Assembly: GCF_900115265.1 (NCBI RefSeq)
Contig: NZ_FOVU01000007.1
Coordinates: 1 to 64,000 of the forward strand
Source: Bradyrhizobium sp. Ghvi
GTDB lineage: Bacteria > Pseudomonadota > Alphaproteobacteria > Rhizobiales > Xanthobacteraceae
Direction: 5' to 3'
Length of the DNA: 64,000 bases
A program made the position numbers and the translations under genes. The notes below the pieces were generated by a model. It made no database searches. It was not told where the DNA came from and saw only the letters and a program-made list of their open reading frames with translations. Of this stretch, positions 6,883 to 17,154 are shown piece by piece (position 1 is the stretch's first letter; each line of letters starts with the position of its first letter).

Positions 6883-9800
6883 TCAGATCGCCAGCAACAC
6901 GCCGCGAGCCGGCAATCCGGTCGACGCACTCACTGCCCTCGAATACAGTTGCACCTGCCGAACGTAACGATCATGGGCCTCAGCAAGCTCCCGATCCGTC
7001 TTGAAGTCCACCACTATCCATCCGGCGAAATCGGGCAGATCCTCTCGAAAAGCGAGGTCAACGACCCCTTCGACGAGGACTTCGTCTTGCATTAGCATTA
7101 CCGGGATTTCCCGGCGCAATCGGCCGACTTTCGCCGCGTTCGCAGCTCGTTGCAATAGGGGATGCGCCTTGGCACGAGAGACGGTCGCAACCGCTGCGTC
7201 GATCTCTTCCTTCGTCGCGCCGACGATCTTGCCCTGAACAGTGGCGATCGCCGCTAGGTCAACACTGGACGACTGTAGGTCGATCAACGCCAGCACAGCG
7301 TGAACAAGTGTTCCAAAGCGTCGCCCCCCAGGACGATCAGTGCCATCCCGTGCCACCACGTGCACCTCGACGGCCTCAGCGCGCGGCTGTTGTGCTTCCC
7401 CGTCTTGAGACAACGAAGTGATTGTTCGCGTCCGCAATGTTGGCAACGATGATTTTGCCAACATCGTAAGTCGTTGCGCCTGCCAGGCATCATGTCTCCG
7501 AACGCTGTCAGTGGCAGTAATCTCGCCGGGATCCACTTCCAGAAGTCTCTGATGGCGAAGCGGCGCCAATTCTTCGGTCTGGAGATTGAGGGCAGCGGGG
7601 TCCCACCATGTGACCGGCACGTTGCCAGGTTCCCGCAGATGCAGGCCCGGCCTCACCGATCCGGACAGTGGCGGTTTGCCCTTTGGACCGCGGTCGAGGA
7701 CGCTCTCTTCTCCGAAAGTTGGGCATCCAGCCGCAGGAACTGATGTCCGGCGCGCCGCATCCGCCGGATACAAAAGAGGGTTGAGGCTTTCGAACCATCC
7801 ATCGATCGGTTCATCGCCGCAGGTCGGGACGACCAGAAGATCGCGGGCCCGCGTCGCAGCGACGTAAGCTACACGCACGGCTTCGGCCCGATCACGCTTC
7901 AGCTCGAGATCACTAGCTTCCAAAAGTTCGACTGGCGACGCCCCGCAGATTTGCTCCAACCAAATAGAACGGCTGGCATCAATGTGTCGGCTTGGGCGAT
8001 CGCGCGAGGAGGGACAGGTTGGATCGCCAAGAATCACGACAGGAAACTCCAATCCTTTAGCCTTGAACACGGTCATTACGCGAACGCCTTCAGTCCCCTC
8101 CTCAACGATAGGAGCTTCGTCAACTCCACCACGCTCGGCGTCGATTTCGATGCTCTCGACGAACGCGCGGAACGAGGACGCGGTTCGCTCAAATCGCCGG
8201 GCTGTGTCTATCAGTCGTTGGCAATTGGCGAGCGCCTGTTCACCATTTTGCCAAAGAGCAATGCCAGCCTGCGCCCGGACTGCTTGCAAAAGCATCGTCA
8301 ACGTTTCCGCAATCGGTCGGCTGTTACGGCCAGCGTGAAGTTGCCGAAGGAGATCAAGGGCGTCGGCCACCTCCAGCGCCGCCGGCCGGAGAGTGGCGCG
8401 ATCGGCAACTCGCGTTGGATCGAGCCGCCGAATTATCAGGTTCCCTTCTTCATTGATTGACTGGCGATAGAGGAGAAGTGACTCGTCGCTCAAGGCGAAC
8501 AGGGGGCCCCGGAGAGTCGCAAACACTTTGAGCTCATCGTCCGGCCATTCGATCGCAGTGACAGCATTTCGTAGCGCGACGACCTCCTCGCGGTCATGGA
8601 ACGACCGACCGCCCACCAGCACGTGAGGTATGCGTCGGGCTTCCAGTTCGCGCACATATGGTCGCGTCACGTCAGTCCGGAAATTACGGAAACGGCGGAA
8701 TAGAATGGCAATATGGCGAGGTCGGATCGCAGTTTCCTGGCCTGCCTCGTCGACCGTCCATCCGCTTTCGTTGACTAACCAATCAACGAAAGCACCCACG
8801 ACGCCCGGCAAGGACTCGTTGATGCGCCAGTCGGTAACTTTACCGAAGTCTCCGTAGGGTCGCGGGGCAGGCAGTGCAACGATCGTCGGGCGGCCGCTCA
8901 CCTCGGCTCGCGCTTGTTCCAGCGGAACGTAACCGTCAGCCTCTTCATCTGCGGCGATGGCGGGCGCGAACGCCGAGTTGATGAATGCCTGAATTGACGG
9001 CGTCGCGCGAAAGCTCGTAGTCAGATGAAGCAATTCAGCGCCTGTGCCGAGCAGGAGCCTCTTGATTTCTGCGTACAGCGCGACGTCCGCGCGTCGAAAC
9101 CGATAGATGGACTGCTTCGGATCACCGACCAGGAACAGCTTTCCGGGCACGGCTCGACAGCCCGCCAATCCGTTACCGCGTGATCGTCGGCGGCAAGCAA
9201 CATAAGAATTTCCGCCTGAAGCGGATCGGTGTCTTGAAACTCGTCGACAAAGAAATGAGAGAAACGGCCCTGCAGCTCCTTTCGGACCTTCTCATCGTTG
9301 CGGACGAGATTGCGCATCTTGATCAGCAAGTCCAGGAAGTCGAGAGAGCCCGTCTTCGACTTCAAGGATTCATAGTCCACGATCGCCTCTTGCAGGGCGT
9401 CGTGCACCAGAGGAGCAAGATCGGCGTCACTCGAGGCTACAAACGCCTTGAGCTTAGTCCGCACGCCGTCCCGGCGCGCCAGGACCTCGTCGCGGGACAG
9501 ACGTCCGAATGTCGTCCTCGGAGCGCCCTTGTGATCCCAACCCTTGAACCGTCGTCGGTTCGTGGCAAGGTCGCGGAGATCCGCTTCAAGTCCGTCGTAA
9601 TCGCGTCCGCGGACAGCTTCGAGACGTGTTGCCTCCCTGACGAAGGAAGCGATTTCAGCCAGATTGCGCGCGAGATAGTCGTCCGTCCAGGAGCTCAAGG
9701 ACGCCAGCTCGCCAACTTCCGCCAACTCGTCGAGCAAAACGTCGATTGCCTTCTGGCGATCGAACGCATCCCGCCGCCAAGCCTGCGCGAAATCACGGTG

Positions 9801-10346
9801 GTTGCACAGCGCGTGCATCGCCATCCGGAGCTGTTCGTGCGGAGGCTCGCCGCCGGACCTCCTTCGCAGGATTCTCCTCGGGCCCTCGGGGGGATCCGCC
9901 AGGATCCTTTGCAGCCATCGCTCGAACGTCTGATCCGCGATCGCCTCGGCCGCCGCGTCATCGAGCATCTTGAAGGCAGGATCTATGCCTGCCTCCACGG
10001 GCCGTTCGCCCAAAAGGTCCCCGCAGAACGCATGGATCGTTCCGATATGCGCGAGCTCAAGCTCTTCGAGTGCTTTGTCGAGGCGATTCCGCTCCGCCGG
10101 GCCGGCATGGAGCCGAGCCTTTTCGAGCTCAAGGCGAAGGCGCAGCTTCATTTCGCCCGCGGCCTTTTCCGTAAACGTCACCGCGACGATGCGGGCCAAC
10201 GTCCCTTTTCCGCTACGGATCAGGCCGACGATCCTGCCGACTAAGACCGTCGTCTTCCCCGTCCCTGCCGCGGCTTCGACGAAGAAGGTCGTTTCGTAGT
10301 CACTGAGAATCCGATCGCGCGCCTTGGCGTCAACTAGTTCGGTCAT
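6883..10346 (-). pseudogene. AddA/RecB-like helicase-nuclease, one frameshift
   Basis: The coding region reads as a UvrD-type helicase with a RecB-like nuclease, but a missing base near 9150 splits it into an N-terminal frame (MTELVDAKARDR, start 10346) and a C-terminal frame. The N-terminal part has Walker A AAAGTGKT and motif II FFVDEFQDTDP. The C-terminal part has GDPKQSIYRFRRADVALY, VMTVFKAKGLEFPV and a nuclease domain ending VDFKTDRELAE. Restoring one G in GAGCCG-GTGCCC rejoins the frames into about 1,150 residues. The start overlaps the stop of the AddB-like gene as ATGA. It may be a true null allele, a sequencing error or, less likely, a programmed shift. Confidence 0.8.
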
Positions 10347-13300
10347 TCCCAAGCCCTCAGCGTCTTCAGCGTGTCAAGGTCGCTTTGAGGTTTTCGTCCC
10401 GAACGAATCTCCTCATAGGGACCGCAAACGGCCCGATAGTCACAGTGCCCGCACTGCCCTTCAGCGGGCGCCGCCGGGAGGAACGGTCTTTCGATGGCCC
10501 GTCCGATGATGGTCGCCACATCGAGCGCAGCGTCGCGCGCGTGCTGGTCGAGAGCAACGATTTGCTCAGAAAACTGACCTGTCGAAGTGCAGAAGTACAG
10601 GCGCCCCTCGGAGACCTTGTCGTCCTTGAATATTTTCTCCGCAGCTAGCGCGTACAAGACGGGTTGCAACGACTTCCCGCCGTCTATGACCACCTCGCCC
10701 ACCACGGCGTTCCTTCCGGTCTTGTGATCGACGACTCTTAGCAAGCCGCTCGGATGGCGCTCCACAAGATCGATCGAGCCGCGAAGCCGAATGCCGCAGT
10801 CCAGCAGAACAGCGTCCGATACTGATCTCGGGTCTGCCTCGCCTCGGTCGGCACCCGAAGCGAGCCCGAACGAGAGTTCGAAATGCTTGGGAACGAAGCC
10901 TGACGTATCCTCGCTCATCCGTCGCAGCCACTCGCGGAGATCGGCCCGGATTTCGGTCACGGCGTTCTGCCAGACCTGATCGATGGCCGGCGCTAACTCG
11001 TCCTCGTAGCGATCGGTCACCTCTACCATGACCTCTTCGAGCAAGGCTCCCGCCCGTTCGAGATTGCCCGGGCGTACGGGCAATAGCCTCTCCGCTGTCA
11101 AGCGGGCGAACAAGGCGAACTGGACGTCATGAATCAGGGAGCCACGCTGGAGCGGATTAAGATCGTCGATCGCAAATGCGATATCACGAGGTGCGATTCT
11201 CTGAATGGCGTGAAGAAAGAAGCTGTATGGGCAGCGCGAGAAGGTCTGCAGCGCAGTCGGCGAATATCCACGAGCGTTGAGCGCGTGCTTGGCCATCAGA
11301 GATCGGACATCGGCCGAGGAACTGAGTAGCCCGTCCGCGACCGTCCAGCCCCGATTCCATCGCTGATAGCGGTTGCGCAAGGCTCGCGCGAGATACGGAT
11401 TGGCCCCCAAGAGATAGCGCGCGCGGCCCGCGCCCCCGTCCGTCATACCCATCAGCCCGCCGAGGACCGCGAGATCGTGCTCCGCGTCGTCGATGGCCTC
11501 GTTCGGATCGTCCGGTGCCGGCCAACCGAGCCGGCTCGCAGCTACCGTCTCTGCTCGGCGCGTAAGTTCGGCGAAATCCGGCAGCCTGCCCTCCGCCGAT
11601 CTCACAGCTTCCAGCGCGTAGAACGAGGGAACACGCGGACGCGATTGATCGAGATCGACGCGTGGGTAGGAGAAAAACATGCGCCGTTCGGCCGCGCCCA
11701 CGGCAAGCACCAGCGCAAGCCGCTCCTGGTCGAGTCGGGACCGATTGGTCGCCAGACCGCTGCCGAGCTGCGCGCGGACGACATCGAGCAAGATCGGCTC
11801 CTCGACGATTTTTTTGGGAAACATCTTTTCCGCCAAGCCCGGGACGAAAACCGCCTCGAAGCTCAGTCCTCGAGCCGACTCAATGGTTCCAACAAAGAGC
11901 TTTCCGTACCGCTGCGAGGACGGCGGCTCAGCCGCCTCCAACAGAAGGCTTCTGAGGACAGCAAGAATCTCGTCTAACGTCACCGGACCCACCGACGCCA
12001 TCGGCTCTAGCTCTGCCAGCACGGCGAGCACGCGCTGCGGCCGCCTGAGGCTTCGGGCCGCAAGGGCGCTCAAGCGGTCGAGCCATTCTCGCCAGGTCGC
12101 GGAGATCGGCAGGTTTTCAAGTTCATCGATGAGCGGGAGGGCAAAGCAGGAAAACGCCGTGAGGTCGTCCAACTCACGGGAGATCGCAGCGGCTCGCGCC
12201 TCCTCCAGTCCTTCAGTTGCCTCGAGTCTACGGCGCAGATCATTCGCGAAGCCGTCAAGTCGCCTCCGCCAACGATTGCTTCCACCTATGACCGCAGCCT
12301 CGACGAGCAGCCGTTCCCATCGCCGTGGCGCCCTGAGATGCCCATCCCGCACGGGCCCATCCGAGGGTTCCGAGACAGCCGAGCTCTGCGCTGGCACCGT
12401 CGTTGAGTGGCTCGTGCCAGCTAAAATCGAGGCCGGAGCGGTCTCGGCGTCAGGCGCGACCCACAAATCGCCCCGGAGCGGCGCCTCGGGAGGTTCACCC
12501 GCGACCGCATCGGGCACCTGGCCTAGCGAAAGGTATTCGGCGAATCTTTGCGCCGAAAGACCTTCGCTGGCACAATCGAGCAAACAGCAAAACGCTCGCC
12601 CGGCGGGCTCCGGCCTCACGGCACCGCGCGCAAAATGAACGGGGATCGCTGACCGCGAAAACGCTTCGGCGAGATGCGAACGATAGAGATCGGCCGACCG
12701 CAATAAAACGGCCATCCGATCGAACGGAAGACCATCCCGAGCAAGCAGTAGAATGCGGCGCGCGATCTCGACGCATTCGCGCCCCTCCCCTGGCGCCGAG
12801 AATATCTCGATCTCATCGCCCCCCTCTATCTCCGGCGGCTTGTCATTCTCGTTGAAGAGATGACGTTGAAGCCGCGCCAGCGCGTCGTTCGGTTCGCCGG
12901 CAGTCAGATCCAGATCATGGGTTTTGAAGCCCAATCGATCGCGAAACTGATGCAGAGTTTCCGCGTCGCCTCCGGGTACCGTTACCAGCGTTTCCTGAGC
13001 AGCGGAAACGAATGTGGAAAGAAATCCGAACTCCGCTTCGGTGCGTACCGCGACGTCGAACAACAGCGCTGGTAGTCCGACGAGACGATGCCGATCCAAT
13101 CGAGCAATCGCACTCGTTGCGAGCTCGAGCGTGCCGGACCAATCAATAAAGCCGCCTTCCGCCAATTCGCGTTCATACTCGCGAACGATCAGCGCCAAAT
13201 CTGGAGCGACGACATCGAGCTCGGCCGAACGGACGCCGGCGGAACGCAACTCAGCCACCACGCCGGCTATCGCTCGCGGAAAGCCGGGCGTGTTGCTTAC

Positions 13301-13630
13301 GCAAGCATACCGGCCGAGCTTTCGCTCGCCCCTCAAACGGTGGATCAGCCGCGTCGAGATCGCGTCCGCCCCAATTTTAGTGAGCGGCACCACTCCCCGG
13401 CTCGCGAGCTCTTGAGCCGCCACGATCGAGACAAGTTGCGAAAGACTGATTCGATGCCAACCGAATACCGCGCCCCTTCGAGAGGCAACCTGGCGCGCGA
13501 GTTCATTGGCGGCGTCGACCGTGGCGCCCACTACGAGGAGTTCTTCATCTCGCTCGCGCGCCTCAAGCCAAACGAGGGCGCGCTCTAACCGGCGACGACT
13601 GGAGACCGAAGTGACAGCAAGCAAGCTCAT
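10343..13630 (-). CDS. AddB-like PD-(D/E)XK nuclease with iron-sulfur cysteines
   Basis: The 1,095-residue protein is the partner of the AddA-like helicase downstream (ATGA overlap). The N-terminus has the helicase fold but no GxGKT, so that half is probably a structural subunit, as in many AddB proteins. The C-terminal nuclease domain shows RCPYSFFLHA, then GSIDLVE and VVDHKTGR (PD-(D/E)XK core), then CGHCDYRAVC. Together these give the four-cysteine 4Fe-4S staple of AddB and Cas4-type nucleases. It differs from the usual chromosomal alphaproteobacterial AddB (from memory), which suggests an accessory copy. It starts 228 bases downstream of the DUF499 gene. Confidence 0.78.
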   Translation of the reverse strand: MSLLAVTSVSSRRRLERALVWLEARERDEELLVVGATVDAANELARQVASRRGAVFGWHRISLSQLVSIVAAQELASRGVVPLTKIGADAISTRLIHRLRGERKLGRYACVSNTPGFPRAIAGVVAELRSAGVRSAELDVVAPDLALIVREYERELAEGGFIDWSGTLELATSAIARLDRHRLVGLPALLFDVAVRTEAEFGFLSTFVSAAQETLVTVPGGDAETLHQFRDRLGFKTHDLDLTAGEPNDALARLQRHLFNENDKPPEIEGGDEIEIFSAPGEGRECVEIARRILLLARDGLPFDRMAVLLRSADLYRSHLAEAFSRSAIPVHFARGAVRPEPAGRAFCCLLDCASEGLSAQRFAEYLSLGQVPDAVAGEPPEAPLRGDLWVAPDAETAPASILAGTSHSTTVPAQSSAVSEPSDGPVRDGHLRAPRRWERLLVEAAVIGGSNRWRRRLDGFANDLRRRLEATEGLEEARAAAISRELDDLTAFSCFALPLIDELENLPISATWREWLDRLSALAARSLRRPQRVLAVLAELEPMASVGPVTLDEILAVLRSLLLEAAEPPSSQRYGKLFVGTIESARGLSFEAVFVPGLAEKMFPKKIVEEPILLDVVRAQLGSGLATNRSRLDQERLALVLAVGAAERRMFFSYPRVDLDQSRPRVPSFYALEAVRSAEGRLPDFAELTRRAETVAASRLGWPAPDDPNEAIDDAEHDLAVLGGLMGMTDGGAGRARYLLGANPYLARALRNRYQRWNRGWTVADGLLSSSADVRSLMAKHALNARGYSPTALQTFSRCPYSFFLHAIQRIAPRDIAFAIDDLNPLQRGSLIHDVQFALFARLTAERLLPVRPGNLERAGALLEEVMVEVTDRYEDELAPAIDQVWQNAVTEIRADLREWLRRMSEDTSGFVPKHFELSFGLASGADRGEADPRSVSDAVLLDCGIRLRGSIDLVERHPSGLLRVVDHKTGRNAVVGEVVIDGGKSLQPVLYALAAEKIFKDDKVSEGRLYFCTSTGQFSEQIVALDQHARDAALDVATIIGRAIERPFLPAAPAEGQCGHCDYRAVCGPYEEIRSGRKPQSDLDTLKTLRAWE

Positions 13631-13741
13631 CTAGATAGGACCAAATCCATGGACATACGAAGAGCTCCAGAAGCAATCAACGAAATTGGGCACGCGCACC
13701 TGTTATCGGCAGACACTCCTAATCGCGAGGCACATCCTTCT

Positions 13742-13766
13742 GACGAACCGCATCTGGCGGTTCGTC
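13742..13766. other. Perfect hairpin in the gap between two array genes
   Basis: GACGAACCGC (13742-13751) and GCGGTTCGTC (13757-13766) form a perfect 10-bp stem with a 5-base loop. It lies in the only sizeable gap (13631-13857) inside the minus-strand array, between the end of the DUF499 gene and the start of the AddB-like gene. No T run follows on either strand, so a factor-independent terminator is unlikely. A processing site, attenuator or operator is possible. Confidence 0.5.
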
Positions 13767-13857
13767 GCGGAACGCTTTCTGGTTTGGCAGTGGCTCAGCT
13801 GCTCCCCCAAATAGGGAAGCGGCAAGCCGGTCACCATCTTCCTCGCGCTTCCATTCT

Positions 13858-16800
13858 CTACTCGATCGATTTTTCGACGAACCCGAGCGTATTAGCGTTC
13901 TCGATCAGCGTTCGGACCTTTGCTCGGTCGAGCCCCGATGGGACTTCCGCCTCGATCTCGAGCCGGAGTTTTACTTGGCTGTTCGGCAGTGTGGTCAGCT
14001 GCTCGACAATCGCCTCGACGATCTGATGAATGTCCTTCGCCGGCCGCTCTGCCGAGATCATCACGGCGCCTGAGAATCGCGTCGGTTTCTTTTCCGCGGG
14101 AGGTGCCGTCAGCTCGCCGGCAGACGGTTCCGGCACGTTGTCGCCGAGTCCCGTGGGGGTGCCTCCGGTCTTGGGCTGTGACGCCGCCGGCCTGTGCGCT
14201 TCCGCAATATCCGGCTTGATGATGATGCTGTCGCCATCGATGACCACCGCCGCGTTAGCTGCCCGTTCGATCGCGAGCCCTAGATAAGTCTCTGTCTTCT
14301 CATCCCATCGTTCAGCGTAGGCGAAGGGGCCGGGTAGCATGCCGCTGACCGCCGCCTGCACTGCCTTGATCAGGACTTCTTGGTTCTTCAGACGCGGCAG
14401 ATAGATGTAACGGTTGAGGTACTCGCGTAAGTCCTTCAGCGACAGGTGTGGCTTACCATTCCAGATATATTTCTGGAGCTCGCGATCAAGCCGTGCCGGG
14501 CCTAGCTCTGTGAGCAAGCCTTCCTCTGCAACAAGCTTCTTGCTCGCCCGGACGAGCAGGCCATCCTGCGCCGGAATCTTGCCCGACACCCACTCCACGT
14601 CGGCCTGGGCGCTCTCCTGTGCCGGATAGTGCAGGTAGCACCACGCCTCTTTCAGGCGCGTCTTCATCGTTTCGTTGGTCTCCGAAAGCTTGGCTTCGGC
14701 GAGCTTCTTGTCACTGTCTCGAAGATCGAGGCGCGCGGAGTCACGGACAATTTCTCCCCAGGCGATAGCGCCTCTGACGGCATCCCTCAGATTATCTAAC
14801 TGCCGCGCATCCGCAGCGATGAACACCAGCATGTTGCGATAGACGCGCGGCGTGCTGCCGCGCTGCATCAGGATGTCCCTTGCCTCGGACAGCGCTTGCG
14901 AGTTATCGCGCCCGTTGTGGGGATGTGCGACGCCCAGCACTACCGCCCGTACACCGCCGGCTTCATCAGGCACCTCGGCCGACGAGGCTGGCGCGACCTG
15001 CCGAGTGTCAAAGTGCCCCCGGTCTGCGAGACCGTTCACATATTTTCCGAGCTCCGAGTCGATCGTCACATCGACCAACGCCGCCTCGATCTGCGCCGCT
15101 TTATCCGCTGCGATGCGGTTAAGGCTGGCCGACATGGAGTACCAGTAGCGGCCAAGATCGGCGTGCATAAACTTGGCCTGGTTGGTCAGCCGCCGGAGCG
15201 CATCTCCGAAGATCGACGGCCGCTCGCCGGGCTGCACGACACCGAGATTGATCTGCCGGTCGTCGAGCCCGGTGTTCTGCTGCTGGTGAGTTGGGGCTGT
15301 TGCCATGAAGACCGCGCGGGCAACGCGCCTAGTGGCCGAGTAGCGGTTCAGGTTCGGCGCGGACTGGTCGATCTTGTAGGGGGTGGACGTCGTGCCATCG
15401 ACATCGCCGGCGATGATCGACTGCCAACTTACATCGAGATAGTGCAACAGCTCCGGCTCGACGCGTGGCGAGCTGACTCCGACGCTGCCCGGCATGATTA
15501 TCACGGAGGGATCGCCATTCATCCAAAGCTCGTGGATGACCTGCGCCATGAGCCGCAGCACGCCTCGCGTGCGCTGGAATTTTTCGAGCGAGCCCCAAGT
15601 TGTGTAGAGTTGGTCGAACAGCTCGGGGTGGATCGGATACGCTTTCTCCAGCTTACGGCGATAGTCTTCGTCCGCGCAGCCCTGAGGGAAGTCGTTGGCA
15701 TTCTCGCGGTAGAGCTTGGCGAACTGTTTCAGCGTATTGTCGCGGTGATGGAACCTATCTCCCGGGATTTCCTTGAACAGCCGCCGCCTAACGATCTCAT
15801 AGCTCTCCTCCTGGCTCGCCGGACGCCATGAGGATTCGACGCGGCTAAAGGTCTGCTTCAGGCGGGCCAGAGCTTCCTGACCGCCTTCGCCGCCGACCTC
15901 GATCTGAGACGCCGGCAGCGAGGCCACCAGCAGCGTCCGGGGGCTGGCCTTCACCGCCTCGGTGAGCGACTGGACGAAAGAAAGGTTCGCATCGAACGAG
16001 CCGGACGGCAGCCCATCGACCTTGTAGATCTGGCGCAGATAGGCGACCCATTCGTCGATCAGGATCAGGCTCGGTGCATACTTCTTAAAGATCGCTTCGA
16101 GCACGTTGGAGCCTGGGGCGATGCCGCTGGCGTCGTTCTCGGCGATCATATCGAAAGCCTCGGCGCCGCCGAGCTGCCAAGCCAGCTCGCCCCAGGTCGT
16201 GCGAATCTTCCGACCGCCGTCGGCGCTAAGGACGTCTTGCGGCCCGCGCGATGTGCCGACGAGAACGGCCCGCTTAATGCTCTTGGACGCGCTTACCCCA
16301 TGCTTCTCCAGCAACTGGTCCAGCCCCGGTAGATCGCTGACTGCCGTCGGGCCCGCCATGTGATAGAGGGCGAGCATTGAGTGGGTCTTGCCGCCGCCGA
16401 AGTTGGTTTGCAGTTCGACCACCGGATCGCCGCCGTTGCCGGCAAGCCGCTTGGCGGCGCCTATCAGGAGCGCACTCAGGCCCTCGGTCAGATAGGTGCG
16501 GCTGAAGAACTGCTTCGGATCGCGATACTCCGCTGGCGCGCTACCTGAGTGCACCTTAGCGAGATCGGCCGCAAACTCGGCTTGCTGAAACTCGCCGGTT
16601 GCAACATCCTGGTGCGGCTCGACCACCTCGCGCCAGGGGAGCAGGCCTGCCACGGTCTCGACCGAAATTTCGAGACGTTGCGTCTTCCTGCGCTCTTCGT
16701 TTCGTTGAAGCTCGCTGAATTTCGTGCGTAGGATGGTGTCGCGCATCTTGGAGAGCTGGTCGGCCGTCTCACCGGCGCTAATTGCTTCCATCAGGCGGCG

Positions 16801-17142
16801 CATCGAGTCGAGCGCGCGTTCGGCGTCGTCATAGGTAAAGCTCTCGTTATGCGAGAGCTTGTTGCGCACGTCGCCCAGCTCGTTCACCAACGATCGCTCG
16901 GCGCGGCCAAGAACCGCCCTGAACGCCTCGTTCCAAAATCGGTCCATCACATTAAACAGCGCGGCCTGGTCCCAGCCGACTTCGCCGTTGCTGTTGGGGC
17001 GAAGGCTAGGCAGCTTTTCAAGCGCCTGGACCTGCCAACGCTCCTTGAGCGAGCTTTCGAGCCTCTTCTCGACGAAGGGGACGAGCGCCGCCGGAAGCAG
17101 CTCCATCCCTTCGAAAACATATTGCCGCGTACTCTTGGCCAC
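13858..17142 (-). CDS. DUF499 (COG1483) ATPase with N-terminal HEPN-like region
   Basis: This is a large predicted ATPase of defence modules. The GTG start at 17142 follows AGAGGAACGGAAC. Residues 1-130 resemble the Swt1-type HEPN domain and hold RNKLSH (R93-H98), which fits the R-x4-6-H ribonuclease motif. Walker A is NFGGGKTHSM near residue 245 and Walker B is LILIDEWVAYL near 360. The remaining 700 residues are typical of DUF499 proteins, ending in a small alpha-beta domain. It follows the DUF1156 methylase gene by 12 bases, the standard pairing (COG1743 with COG1483). The ATPase call is firm; RNase activity is an inference from the motif. Confidence 0.85.
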   Translation of the reverse strand: MAKSTRQYVFEGMELLPAALVPFVEKRLESSLKERWQVQALEKLPSLRPNSNGEVGWDQAALFNVMDRFWNEAFRAVLGRAERSLVNELGDVRNKLSHNESFTYDDAERALDSMRRLMEAISAGETADQLSKMRDTILRTKFSELQRNEERRKTQRLEISVETVAGLLPWREVVEPHQDVATGEFQQAEFAADLAKVHSGSAPAEYRDPKQFFSRTYLTEGLSALLIGAAKRLAGNGGDPVVELQTNFGGGKTHSMLALYHMAGPTAVSDLPGLDQLLEKHGVSASKSIKRAVLVGTSRGPQDVLSADGGRKIRTTWGELAWQLGGAEAFDMIAENDASGIAPGSNVLEAIFKKYAPSLILIDEWVAYLRQIYKVDGLPSGSFDANLSFVQSLTEAVKASPRTLLVASLPASQIEVGGEGGQEALARLKQTFSRVESSWRPASQEESYEIVRRRLFKEIPGDRFHHRDNTLKQFAKLYRENANDFPQGCADEDYRRKLEKAYPIHPELFDQLYTTWGSLEKFQRTRGVLRLMAQVIHELWMNGDPSVIIMPGSVGVSSPRVEPELLHYLDVSWQSIIAGDVDGTTSTPYKIDQSAPNLNRYSATRRVARAVFMATAPTHQQQNTGLDDRQINLGVVQPGERPSIFGDALRRLTNQAKFMHADLGRYWYSMSASLNRIAADKAAQIEAALVDVTIDSELGKYVNGLADRGHFDTRQVAPASSAEVPDEAGGVRAVVLGVAHPHNGRDNSQALSEARDILMQRGSTPRVYRNMLVFIAADARQLDNLRDAVRGAIAWGEIVRDSARLDLRDSDKKLAEAKLSETNETMKTRLKEAWCYLHYPAQESAQADVEWVSGKIPAQDGLLVRASKKLVAEEGLLTELGPARLDRELQKYIWNGKPHLSLKDLREYLNRYIYLPRLKNQEVLIKAVQAAVSGMLPGPFAYAERWDEKTETYLGLAIERAANAAVVIDGDSIIIKPDIAEAHRPAASQPKTGGTPTGLGDNVPEPSAGELTAPPAEKKPTRFSGAVMISAERPAKDIHQIVEAIVEQLTTLPNSQVKLRLEIEAEVPSGLDRAKVRTLIENANTLGFVEKSIE

Positions 17143-17154
17143 GTTCCGTTCCTC

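Noticed and set aside
13742..13766. Rho-independent terminator in the array gap
   Set aside because: The stem is perfect, but neither side has a T run on the matching strand, so it is listed only as a hairpin.
6900..17100. Many long plus-strand frames opposite the AddA/AddB-like and DUF499 genes (for example 9180-10244)
   Set aside because: They mirror the codon pattern of strong minus-strand genes, have no binding sites and contain no known motifs.
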